Below are positions 41,401 to 51,254 of a stretch of 64,000 nt of DNA, one piece after another. The position numbers and the translations under genes were made by a program. Source of the DNA: Prasinococcaceae sp. CCMP 1430 (Eukaryota > Prasinodermophyta > Palmophyllophyceae > Prasinococcales > Prasinococcaceae); NCBI GenBank assembly GCA_013416795.1, contig RQSC01000002.1, forward strand, positions 424,816 to 488,815, read 5' to 3'. Position 1 is the stretch's first letter. Each line of letters starts with the position of its first letter. The notes beneath the pieces were generated by a model. It saw only the letters and a program-made list of their open reading frames with translations, made no database searches and was not told the origin of the DNA.

Positions 41401-42742
41401 CCTCAAGGTCGCGCGAGCCGCAGCAGCAAGGCCGTCTCGACCTCCTGGTGCCCCGGCAAGCTTCCACGACAGGATAGCGCACAATGTTGGCCTCAGATTG
41501 AAGCTGGCCCTCGATGCCGCCAAGGGCATGTCATACCTGCACTCGCGGAGGATCTTCCACAGGTATCACGCGCACGCGCCTTGGCGCGAATCCGCCGCTC
41601 TCCGCCCGAAGCGCCGCCGCTGACACCTGACCCCAACGACCCACAGGGACATGAAGACGCCCAACATTTTAGTTGACAGTCACGGCACAGCTAAAATTGC
41701 TGACTACGGGCACGCGGTGCAACTCAGCCGCGGGGAGGAGACTAAAGAGGGTTCCAAGGTCGGGGGTGTGACCAACGCCTGGTGGCTCTCGCCCGAGCGG
41801 CTACGACATGAGCGTCACGGATTTGAAAGTGACGTTTGGGCGTTCGGCGTGTGCCTGTGGGAGGTGCTCACTCTAAAGCAGCCGTGGGTGGAGCAGAAGC
41901 GCCTGTACGGCGAGAATGTGCATGGTACGTCGCTGCAATGATTGGCTGCCCTCGCCTGACCCTGCTGCGTTACGTGGTAGTAATGTGGCCTTGTTCTGAC
42001 CCGGCATGGCCTGCAATGCTCCCTGTCCCCTGGCGCCTGCCCCCCAACTGTGCCGCAAACGCTTGCAATCGCAGTCGCCATCGCCTACAACGCCTTTCCG
42101 AGCTCGGATGCGTTCTCTAGCTTCTTTGGGGACGGCCGCTGTGGCGGGTGTCCTGTACCTTCGTCTGAGGAGCTTGAGGCGATGGGCGTCGAGCAAGAGG
42201 TTGGTGAGCACGTGCTACGCATCATGAGCGAGTGCTTTCGCTTGGAGCCCGCCGAGCGCCCGACGTTTCACGTCATTGTCGCGCAACTCAAGGACGTTGT
42301 GCAACTCGCCATGAGAGTCGGCACCAGGGCACAGCCCGGGGGCGCAGCCAACGCCACGTCATACGACGCTCGCGCTCGGGTGCGGCCAGGTGCTGGCGCA
42401 AGACCCGCAACACACGCTCGTGCCAGCCAGATTTCAAACGCGCACACCGCCTCGACTGCGCCAGTGGCCGCAGCTGTGGGCGCAGCCGCTGGTACTAGCG
42501 CAGTGTCGAGCGGACACCGCACCGCCGTGCCTGCACGAGCGGCGTCACAGCGTGGCGAAAGCACGCCCCCGGAGGGAAGCTTGTTGGTGCGAGAAGGGCT
42601 CTTTGGGTCCCTACAACGTTGGTTCCGAAGCGTGCTGGCGCTGGTGATTCGCCCAGGTGTGCTCTCACGCGTGGTTGAGTCGGTGGGCCTTCGCGCTGCC
42701 GGTGCCAGACCGGCAGCGGCAGCGAGGAGCGCGGGTGACTGA
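38465..42742 (+). CDS. Large protein with C-terminal TKL-type protein kinase domain
   Basis: Exons 38465-41562, 41647-41924, 42075-42742, about 1,347 aa from 38465. Introns are 84 and 150 nt. The first 880 residues are Ala-rich, largely helical and not recognised; an acidic Ser-rich linker (SFLSESFDSSESEQ) leads to the kinase (about 900-1190). Kinase motifs: glycine loop GEGSGGVVF, VAVKVL (Lys), AEVSMLKHLRHANLVRFFG, catalytic loop HRDMKTPNIL (rebuilt across the first intron), metal loop DYG instead of DFG, SPERL in place of APE, and SDVWAFGVCLWEVLTLKQPW. This is a tyrosine-kinase-like Ser/Thr kinase. The N-terminal start is unresolved: no ATG precedes residue ~128 in this frame, and the gene begins next to a contig join. 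Confidence 0.82.
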
Positions 42743-43168
42743 GCGCGGCAGACGTAATACTTGATATCTTCGCGCATGTACAATCTGATCTCCGTCCCCC
42801 GGGGAACCACGGACCCCCCCCCTCCCCCAAAAAAGCGATGTTTGAGGTTACCAATATGTGCAGTAGGGTTTACTCCGTGGTTTCTCTCCGGCCCTTCCAT
42901 CACTCCGAAAGGGACGCGAGTTCCGGCTCGCGGCCGCGCAGCGAGTGGATAGCGTTGCGCCAGCGAGCTGCGGCCGGCGCACCCGCAGCAGGCGGAGGGG
43001 AGCGGGCGCGGCAGCAACCTGTTCGTTTCTGGAATCAAGGTGGATTCCGAGCACTCGCGCGCGCGCTGTGGCGCCGCCCCACCCCGCCCCGCCCCTCTCG
43101 AACCCCGAGACTTCGTGGCGCTCCCCCGGGGGTCGCCCCTCGCCGACCCGGGGGATGATTCGGGGAAT
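42743..43168. other. Intergenic
   Basis: Between kinase and ABC1-kinase genes. It has a C-run and AAAAAA near 42810-42835 and a less GC-rich part at 42836-42905. No gene is supported, though the frame of the first ABC1-kinase exon is open back to about 43040. Confidence 0.4.
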
Positions 43169-46100
43169 ATGCACAATGTCCGGCCGAATATTCGTGTGTT
43201 CGGCGGAGAAGGCCCCGTTCGAATCCTCGCCGTCGACGACTGGACGCAGGACCTCGAACGGGATGTGATGACTACACCGTGGGTACGTGTGAGGTCTTTT
43301 TTTCTTCATGCATTTCCAATTGGCGTGTGGGGCCGGGCATGAGGGCAGGTCAAAAAGCATGCTTTTTGACGTGCCCTCACGCCCATCTCCATACACCCAT
43401 AAACACCTCACACGTACCCACGGTGTAGTCCAAACGGATGCGATCGAGCGCTATGCGCGTTTGGACTACACCGTGGGTACGTGTGAGGTGTTTATGGGTG
43501 TATGGAGATGGGGATGAGGGCAGGTCAAAAAGCGTGCGATCGAGGCGGCGGTGCGTGCGCTGCGTGCACGGGTGCGGCGGTGCAGGTGCGCGGGGGCGCC
43601 ACACCGCGCGCAGGCGGGGGGTGAGGTGGGCGCGGTGGCAGAGGCGGCTGGTGACGCGTACGCGTCGCTCGAGGCGGCACTGCAGGGCGCCTTGACCGAG
43701 GGCCGCGAGCTAGGAGGCGCGTTCGCTTCGTGGCTGGAGGCGCACGGCGCGAGCACCGGGCTCGTCGGACAAGCCGAGTCTGTTGCCGCGTCACTTGCAG
43801 GGACGCATGGGCCGACGGCCGGAGCGGCCGCAGGGGGTGCGACGGCGCTCGCCCTCGCGCTTGCGGCGTCGCTCGCAGGAGAGGGCGACCCGAACTCCGA
43901 GTGGGCGCGCCTCGCCTCGAGCGAGGACGAGGAAGAGCCCGAGGAGCTCAAGATTTATGACCCCGCCACAGCGAAGGCGTACTTTCTCCGACGGCCGCTC
44001 ACACTCCTTCGGAGGGGTTGGCGGAGCGGTGTCCTCCTGGGTGGGTTCTCCGCGGGTCTCTGGCTGGACAACAAGCTGGGCCTGCGCCCCGAAGACGACG
44101 ACGACGTGCGCGCCGCCACCGACGCGAAGAGAGCCGCCCAGCTTCGCTCCATCCTGATCCGCCTGGGCCCCACGTACGTGAAATTGGGCCAGATCCTCTC
44201 CTCGCGGCAGGATCTGTTGCCACCGCCCTACATTGCAGAGCTGCGCACGCTGCAAGACTCCGTGCCGCCGTTCAGCGATGACCTGGCGAGGCGCGTCGTG
44301 GCCGCCGAGCTCGGTCCGGCGATGGCCGCGAGGATCGAATACGTGCAGGAGCAGCCCGTGGCGAGCGCGTCGCTCGGGCAGGTGTACCGCGCGCGGCTCA
44401 CTGGCGGCGGCCAGGAGGGCAAGGAGGTCGCGCTCAAGGTGCAGCGCCCAGGAGCGCTGTGCGCGGTGTCGCTTGACGTCGCCATTATTCGGCTGGTGGG
44501 ACCCACCCTGTACAAGATCAACGACAAGGGAGGGAACCTCGATGCCAAGGCCCTGATCGACGAGTGGGGTTCACGCTTCGTAGACGAGTTGGATTATCAG
44601 CTCGAGGCGGCGAACGGCACTGCGTTCGCTGCGGCGATGCGCGACAGGCGCGACGCCCTCGGCGACGCGGTGTCGGCGCCAGCGATCGACGAGAGCATGA
44701 GCTCACGAAAGGTACTCACTGCCGAGTGGATTGATGGCTGCAGGCTCGATGAGTCACCTGAAGATGAGACGGGCAGACTGTGTGCCGTCGCGCTCTGCGC
44801 CTACCTTTCGATGTTGCTGGACAACGGCACCTTGCACGTCGACCCGCACCCCGGCAACCTGCTGCGCGCATCTGATGGGCGCCTGATTATCCTCGACTGG
44901 GGCCTCGTGACAACCGTGACCACCAGCCAGCGCGAGGCAATCCTCACCTTCATCGCACACATCGTGTCGTCCGACTTCGAGTCTATCGACGAGGACCTTT
45001 TGGCGATGGGATTCGTTCCGCCAGAGAAGGCAGACGCACTAAAGGACGCCGGGCTCAGCCGTGCCATCGGGACGCTCTTCAGCGCGCTCGCGGCTGGTGG
45101 AGGTGCTGCTGGCTTTCGCAGCCAGCTCGGCTTGCCATCCACCGACGCCGAGCTCAAGGAGCTTCGCGACAAGATCAAAGACGTCAAGGGCCGAGAGGCG
45201 CGCAAGGCGGCGTTTATCGAGGCTACGGGCGGGGGGCAATCCAAGGTGGCGAAGCTCTCCCGCGACCTCGAAGATGTCCAAAAAAAGTTTGGAAATGTCT
45301 TCACAATACCGGCGTACTTTGGCTACATCCTTCGAGCGTTCAGCGTGCTCGAGGGCATCGGCCTGGCAACGGATCCGTCGTATTCCATTGCGCTTGAGTG
45401 CTACCCGTTCGTCGCGCGCCGGTTGCTCACCGACAGCTCGCCGGCCACGCGGCGCGCGCTCGAGCAATTGCTGTACGGAGCTGGAGATCGCCTATCGCTC
45501 GAGCGAGCGACGCAGCTCGCCGAGGCATTTGGGACGTACACGGCCCTTGTGCCGCCCGAGGATGCACGCGGGGGCAGTGCGTCTGTGGTTGGTGGTAGTG
45601 AGAACGACGATGCTCCATCCATTGCCCCACCTGCGAAGGAGGCACTCCGCATCGCGCTCGCGCCCGAGGGTGGCCCTTTGCAGGACATTCTCATCCGCGA
45701 AGCTGCGCGTCTGGCGGGCGCCTCGGCGGCGTCGGCCGCCCAGGGTGCCGCTGCGTCGCTGTTCGAGGCGGGCGGCATACTCGAGCGACAGGGGGCCGCC
45801 GCACGTGCGCTTGACAGCACCGCTCCAGCACTGCGCACCGCGTTGTTCCCGTTTCCCACGCCATACGAGATCTACGTGGAGAGCATCGCGCCGGCGCTCA
45901 GCGAGGCGGTGTCGACAGGGGGGGCAGATGATGACGCGGCGAAGGTTGTTGAGTTGCTCGCCAGCTCCTTTGCGCCCACCGGGGATGCTGCAGCTGCGTC
46001 TGATTCGACCCTGCCGACGCCCATTGCGCCGCTGCCCGAGCTGCCCACCTTGCCCGGACTGCCGCAACTGCCCGACGCCGAGGTCGCCAGCGAGTACGCC

Positions 46101-46235
46101 GAGCTGGCCGCGGAGCTCGCGCCGGGTGCCCAGCTAGCCGCATTGCGCTTCGGCTCGAGGCTGCTGGAGGACGCGGCCGAGCGCGTCGCTGCGGCGTCCG
46201 CGCCCGCGTCGCAGCGCTCTACCCGCCAGCAGTGA
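43169..46235 (+). CDS. ABC1/UbiB-family atypical kinase, probably plastid
   Basis: Predicted exons 43169-43282 and 43524-46235, 941 aa. The second exon carries the family: RLGPTYVKLGQILSSRQDLL (KxGQ), the Ala-rich loop replacement ASASLGQVYRA, VALKVQRPG (Lys), GSRFVDELDYQLEAANG (ExD), DNGTLHVDPHPGNLL, and metal motif LDWG. These are all ABC1 hallmarks; such kinases act in quinone or lipid metabolism of mitochondria and plastids. The C-terminal ~350 residues (IPAYFGYILRAFSVLEGIGL, then Pro-rich) are like the long plant plastoglobule ABC1K proteins. The small first exon (IRVFGGEGPVRILAVDDW, LERDVMTTPW) is joined by phase-0 splicing to VKKRAIEAAVRALRARV, which gives a natural helix. That exon is less certain. 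Confidence 0.88.
43270..43533. repeat. Inverted triplication forming the first intron of the ABC1-kinase gene
   Basis: A segment of exon end, intron and exon start (GACTACACCGTGG, then GTACGTGTGAGG, ... GAGGGCAG, then GTCAAAAAGC) occurs three times: direct 43270-43360 (with a divergent middle), inverted 43361-43435, and direct 43459-43533. The last two form a 75-bp near-perfect hairpin with a 23-nt loop. The first two meet at a palindrome centred on GCATGC. The predicted intron 43283-43523 uses the donor of copy 1 and the acceptor of copy 3. Confidence 0.9.
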
Positions 46236-46253
46236 TGGAGGCTCGCTCCCGAG

Positions 46254-46425
46254 TTGCAGCATTCTGGGCTGCCGTGTCCTGTGGGTGCGATTACAGTGAT
46301 GCGCAACGTGGCCAAGGTGGCTCGCCGCACTGGCTATCGCGTGCACACCAACGGCGTTCTCAACATAACGACGACACCCTACTTACTGAGGAGTTGGCCA
46401 AACCAACGTTCATCACCGCGTCATG
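46254..46425 (+). pseudogene. Fragment related to the endonuclease-like ORF at 50631
   Basis: Reads VGAITVMRNVAKVARRTGYR then VHTNG. The DNA TATCGCGTGCACACCAACGGC is nearly identical to CTACCGCGTGCACACCAACGGC at about 50709. Downstream the match decays, with a stop or shift at a position corresponding to LRSDLV. It also contains one copy of the GGGTGCGATTAC repeat core. It overlaps the 3' end of the aldo-keto reductase gene. Confidence 0.55.
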
Positions 46426-48061
46426 AACACGTTCTGAGTCATCGCTCCCTTGCTCATCCGTGCCGCGTCCTCCAGCGCGTCTACCTCGCCGTCCGTCAGC
46501 CGCCACCCCAGCGCCCCTAGGTTCTCGCGCGCCTGTGAGACGTCCTTGGCGCCGACGATCGGCAGCGCCCCCTTGCACATCGTCCAGTTGATCGCCACCT
46601 GCGCCTGCGTCTTACCACGCTCGTCGGCGACCATTTCCAGGCACTCCAGCAGCGGGGCCGCCCCCGGCAGCACCGAGGCCATCAGCCGGCCCCGCACCCC
46701 GGGCGGCAACCGCCGCTCGCTCGCGCTGTATTTCCCCGTGAGCATGCCGAGCCCCAGGGGCGAGTAGGCGATCATGGTCACGCCGAGGTCGTCGCAGGCG
46801 GCCTTGGTGTCGCCGGGCGCGCCCTGGAATGACAGCAGCGAGTACTGCACCTGGTTGCTCGCCAGCGGCACGCCCGCCTCGCGCAGCTGCCGCTCCACCC
46901 TGGCGAGCTCCCGCGGCCCGTAGTTGCTCAGGCCCACACCGCGCGCGAGGCCGCGTTCGTAAATCTCCACCAGGCCCCGCACCATTCCGCGCTCCTGCAG
47001 CGGCGCGTACTTCGCCGCCGACCAGTGGAGCTGCGCGAGCGCTAGGCAGTCCTCGCCCCCCCCCAGGCGCGCACGGCTCGCCTCGCAGGCGCTCACCATC
47101 TGTCCGGCGGTCACGCGCCAGGGGTACGCCGCGAGCTTGGTTATGACGTTGACGCCTCCGGGCGGCACCCGCCCCGTGTACCGCTCGCCGAAGTCGCCCA
47201 GCAGCGTCTCGGCGCGCCCTTCGAGCTTGCCCGTGCCGTAGGAGTCCGCGCTGTCGAAGACGTTGACGCCCGCCGAGACGACAAGGTCGTACGCCTCGCG
47301 CAGCGTCTCGTCGTCGTCGGTGTCGTACTGCCACAGCAGCTTGTTGCCCCACGCCCACGTGCCCTGGGTGCGAAAATGAAGAGAGAGAGAGAGAAGACGG
47401 GCGCGGGAGTCAGCGCCAGCGTGAGGGCGATGCGACGCACGCTCGCGCGCACGCACGGGCGGGCGCTCGCGCGCGCACGGGCCCTCGCGCGGGCGGTTGC
47501 GCTCGCGGTCACGCGCGCTCGCGGGGGTGTTTGGGTACAATGCGCGCGCTCGCGCGTGGGATGGCGGTGGCGGCGATGGTGTGTGTGTGTGTGTGTGTGT
47601 GTTCGCGCGCGCGCGATTGTGGTGGTGACGGTGGGGGAGGACGACGCAAGCGCATGTGCGCCTCCGTCCGTCGCAGCTAGTCCTCGCGGAGAAGCCCGCG
47701 GTGGGTCGCTCCTGCTCCGGCGGCGCGCGCGCGCGCTCGCACCACTCCCATGGGCGACGCCAGGACGTCTGACGCCCCGAGCTTGCGGTACTGCGAGCGC
47801 GGAATGGTGCCGCCGCTCCCGATCTTGCCGCGCCCGAGCAGCCCCTCCAGCGACGGCGCCTGCGGAAGCTGCAGGCGCGGCCAGTCCGCCGCGCGCGCCG
47901 GCGCTCGGCGGGCAGTATATGTACACGTTGTGGTCCTCACCGCTCACCGGCTTCTCCTCCTGCCGCGCCTGCCGCGCCTGCCGCGCGGAGGAGTAGGGGG
48001 CGGCGGCGCGAGCGCGCGGGCGCGTGCGCGCCCCCGCCACCGCATGCGCGAGTGTCCCCAT
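46413..48061 (-). CDS. Aldo/keto reductase, plastid-type (possible frameshift in exon 1)
   Basis: Exon 2 (47363-46413) and exon 1 (about 48061-47743) join as YRKLGASDVLASPMGV to GTWAWGNKLLW, exactly the start of plant plastid aldo/keto reductases (AKR13-like/At1g06690 type). The catalytic tetrad is visible: Asp and Tyr in VFDSADSYGTG, Lys in VITKLAAYPW, His in LAQLHWS. GVGLSNYGPRELARV and IAYSPLGLGMLTGKY are family landmarks; NADPH-binding NWTMCKGALPIVGAK follows. It would reduce aldehydes, sugars or pyridoxal with NADPH. The proposed N-terminus (MGTLAHAV..., transit-like, ATG 48061) is one base out of frame with ADWPRLQLPQAPSLEG; an indel near 47885-47900 or a small intron would reconcile them. 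The intron is 379 nt with AG and GT microsatellites. Confidence 0.82.
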
Positions 48062-48792
48062 CGTTCCCCCCCCCTTCCTGCTCACCCCGCGCCCCGCCTC
48101 GCCCTCCGCGCTCGCGCTCCGCTGTGGCGCCGCGTCCCCGCGGCGGCGTCACTGCTGCGGATCGGGTGCGGATGTGGGAGAGGAGAGGGCAAACAAAACA
48201 AACCCCCCCTCCGCTCCCGCTCGCTTTTTGTATTGGTATCGGCATCGGCATCGGCGCGCCGCGGCGGGCTCGCGCGATGCGCCCGCAGGCGTTGTGGCTT
48301 TGGCTTTGAATGTACGTGGACCCTCTGTACAAACATACCCAAATACAATGTACTGTACTGTACTGTACAGTGCAGTCCCTCTGTTCCGCAAAAAACTATC
48401 TCATTTGTTTTGATATATAAATAGGGTCTTACCCCAATGGCGCGTAAATTCGTGTGCGATACGTCACTTATAATCCATATCGGTTAGGGTTATGACCTAA
48501 CCGCAACTCGAAACCGGGCGCTCGGAAGCCCCGAACGTGGCGCCCGCGGACGCCCGCGCGCGCGGAATCGCCGCCATCCGTTTTGATGGTAGTCGGCCGT
48601 CACGCCGCGCCCGCGGACTGCCATCAAAATACATTGTGGAAAAGACGATGGTTTTTCTATCAATCCTAATGAAAAGGGGCTCCGCGCTCGCGCTCTCGAG
48701 CGCTGCGAGCTCGTCGCGCGCCCGTGTGTCGGCGCGCCACGCGCGCGCGGCGTGCACCGGCGCGAGCGCGCGGGGCGCGCGCGCAGGCCGCG
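48062..48792. other. Divergent promoter region with small inverted repeats
   Basis: About 0.7 kb between divergent genes. Notable: repeated TGTAC at 48348-48370, a TATA-like TATATAAATAGGG at about 48414, an inverted repeat CGGTTAGGG/CCTAACCG around 48479-48501, and a second one, TTTTGATGGTAGTC at about 48580 against GACTGCCATCAAAA at about 48617. No gene is visible. Confidence 0.55.
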
Positions 48793-50600
48793 ATGGTCGA
48801 GGGGCACTCGGTGCACCGCGTGTGCCACCAGCACCGGCGCGCGCTCGCGGGCCTCGCGTTCCGCGCGACGAGCCCCAACGGGCGATTCGCGGAGGGCGCC
48901 GCAGCGATCGACGGAAAGGTGCTGGAGAGGGTCGAGGCCATCGGCAAGAACCTGCTCTACTTCTTCGGGGGCGATGGCCGCGGCGGCACGGGGGAAGACG
49001 TCACCGTCATGCACGTGCACTTCGGCATGTCCGGCCGCTTCGGCGTCTTCGGCGCGGACAGCGCGCCAGAGCCGAAGCCGACCACGCGCCTCCAGCTCCA
49101 GACGGCCGAGCGCGGAGGGCTCATCGCGCACCTCAGCGCGATGACCGTGCAGCACGGCGGAATCGAGCTGTTCCACGAGCGGCGCGCGGCGCTCGGGGAG
49201 GACCCGCTGCGAGACGGTGCGTGCGCCGTGAGTCCGACTGCCGGTCGGCGGGGTGCGCGCGCGCGCGATCGGCGCGGCGCTCAACGACGGAAGCGGCGCG
49301 AGCCAACGCGCGCGTCGCAGCTGACCCCGACCCCTCTCGGCGACCGCGACACTGCTGGCGCGCTCGCCCCCCTCCGCGTCCGTCCGATCAGATGCCGACC
49401 CAGGGGCCTTGCGCGCGAAGGCTGCGCGCAGCTCCAAGCCGGTCGGGCTGTTGTTGATGGACCAGGCCATGATGGCAGGCGTAGGCAACATCTACCGGGC
49501 AGAGATCCTATGGCGCTCGAAGCTGCACCCAGAGATGCCATGCTCAGCGCTCACCGACGCGCAGTTTGCAGAGGTGAGTGCCGCGCTGGCGGGGGATCGT
49601 GGGTTGGGGATGGGTGGGGGCGGAGGTGGGGCGGGTGGGCGAGGGATCGCACGACGGATGGGGCGCGCACCAACGAGCGGAGCTGCTGCGCGAGCGCATG
49701 CGCGAGCTGACCCGCTGGTACTGGCGTCCGCGCACGTCACGATCGCGAGCGCAGCTCTGGCGGCAATCCGTGCGCATGCTCCGCAAGGGCTTCGAGTGCG
49801 GCTCGATCATTACCGTCGACGATGAGTGCGGGCGGTACGGCGCCCCCTGGTCGAGGCGATACATCTACAACCAGAAGCAATGCCCCGCGTGCAAAGGCCC
49901 GGTCCGCTCGTGGAGCATGTCCAACCGCACGGTTTACTGCTGCGAGACGTGTCAGCCGCTGGACACCAACCAGCGCGCCGCACTGCCGGCTGCGCGTGCC
50001 AAGGCGCTCGGAGCGGCGAGAGGCGCCAAGCTGTTTGCGTCGCACTGTGCGCCCGACCGCGGCGCGGACGTGCTGCCCGAAAAGATGAGGGTGGCCGAGC
50101 TCAGGAGCGCGCTTGACGCGCTCGGGCTGAACACGCAGGTGAGTCCTCGCGCGCTGCTCGTTCGCCTGGGCGCGCGCGCGCGCGCGCTGCGTTCGTCTGC
50201 GACTCGCGCGCGCAGGACACAGCGTGCGCGGTGCGCGCACGCTTCGAAGTCTTCGCGAGTGGCAGGGGCCGCTGACACCCGCGCGTCGCCTGCGCTGCTT
50301 CGCCAGGGCAAGAAGGCCGACCTCCTCGCACGCCTGCTGGCGGCTGAGCGCACTGGCACTGCAGGGATCGTGCCGAAGTCAGCCGCGGCCGCCGCTGCCG
50401 AAAAGCTTGCGGCCGGCGAGAGCCGCGCGGTGGAGCACATCGCCGAGCTGGACGACGAGATGGCCGCCGTCATCGGCGTTGGCAACGCGGGAGCGCGCGC
50501 GGCAGCGGGGACGCCAGCTCGCGCGAAGGGGGAGCGGGCGCCCGCACGCCCACGGGCGGGAGTGAGGGGCGTGAAGCGCGCCAGGCGGTCCCTCAAATGA
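48793..50600 (+). CDS. Fpg/Nei-family DNA glycosylase (Nei2-like) with C-terminal SAP domain
   Basis: Exons 48793-49216, 49404-49573, 49755-50138, 50307-50600; 423 aa, all joins in frame with GT-AG introns of 187, 181 and 168 nt. It begins MVEGHSVHRV: the EGHxxHR start of Nei2 enzymes, but with Val at the position of the catalytic N-terminal Pro, as in vertebrate NEIL3. VMHVHFGMSGRF is the family's H-x-GM-x-G strand. The helix-two-turn-helix reads MDQAMMAGVGNIYRAEILW. The zinc finger has CPACKGPVRSWSMSNRTVYCC and CQ. A SAP domain (MRVAELRSALDALGLNTQ spliced to GKKADLLARLLA) follows, a DNA-binding module. Likely role: base-excision repair of oxidised bases in the nucleus. Confidence 0.9.
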
Positions 50601-50630
50601 GCGCACGCCTGCGCCGGTCTTGCGACGTAA

Positions 50631-51137
50631 GTGTGTCGTTCAGTGTTGTCGCTTGCGTCTTTCCATACTGTAATCGCACCCTTAGCTGCTGTGTTGTCTA
50701 CTTCTTGCTACCGCGTGCACACCAACGGCCCGAGCTCCCACAACTCGTTCGAGTACTCGTTCGGTACTGACGAAAATGGCCAGCCCACTTACCTGCGCTC
50801 GGACCTAGTCATCACCGACACCACCACAGGACGCAGACACTGTCTGGACGTCACCTTCACGGACCCGTCTGCCCTGGTGAACATGGCCGGCGCGAATCCG
50901 TCCACGTCGGCGGGCCTGGAGCGCCTCTACAAGGCCCACGTCCAGCTCTACGCACACATCTGCGCGTACCACAACATCCAGTTCCACCCGCTGGCGTTCG
51001 ACACCCTGGGGCGTGCGCACAAGTCAACCGTGGGCGACATCGCTCACCTCTTCACCAAGCGGGACAAGCGCGTCGGATCCTTGCTGACGGCCTGCATAGT
51101 TCATCGCCGGCATGCGTTCTCCGTGCGTGCTGCGTGA
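50631..51137 (+). pseudogene. Retroelement-type restriction-like endonuclease domain, fragment
   Basis: An open stretch of about 169 codons with no family start. It reads YRVHTNGPSSHNSFEYSFG, then RSDLVITDTTTGRRHCLDVTF, and YKAHVQLYAHICAYHNIQF, HPLAFDTLGRAHKSTVGDI. The order (R-x-D-L...., L-D-V-T, then conserved F-x-P-L-x-F-D-x-x-G) is that of the PD-(D/E)xK-like nuclease end carried by some non-LTR retrotransposon proteins in protists. No reverse transcriptase is present upstream, where the DNA glycosylase gene lies, so this is a truncated copy. Whether any of it is expressed is unknown. Confidence 0.55.
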
Positions 51138-51236
51138 ACACACACGACCGCCCAAGGCGCCGCTCACGCGGCCGCGCTGCGGGTGGATAGCTAGCTTTTA
51201 CACAGGAACCTCGATCTTAGCTAAGGGTGCGATTAC
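50670..51236. mobile_element. 567-bp segment with perfect 18-bp terminal inverted repeats
   Basis: GTAATCGCACCCTTAGCT at 50670-50687 is the exact reverse complement of AGCTAAGGGTGCGATTAC at 51219-51236. The segment between them holds most of the endonuclease-like fragment. No target-site duplication is obvious. Left-hand sequence outside the core (CGCTTGCGTCTT) matches that outside the copy at 51255. Confidence 0.55.
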
Positions 51237-51254
51237 GCGCGCTACGTAACCTTG

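Noticed and set aside
43361-43533. 75-bp hairpin as a Rho-independent terminator or a CRISPR-like unit
   Set aside because: Eukaryotic nuclear context; arms carry splice-junction sequence and there is no regular repeat-spacer pattern anywhere in the window.
43308-43604. Short frames reading FMGVWRWG/YGDG in both orientations
   Set aside because: They are translations of the inverted triplication inside an intron.
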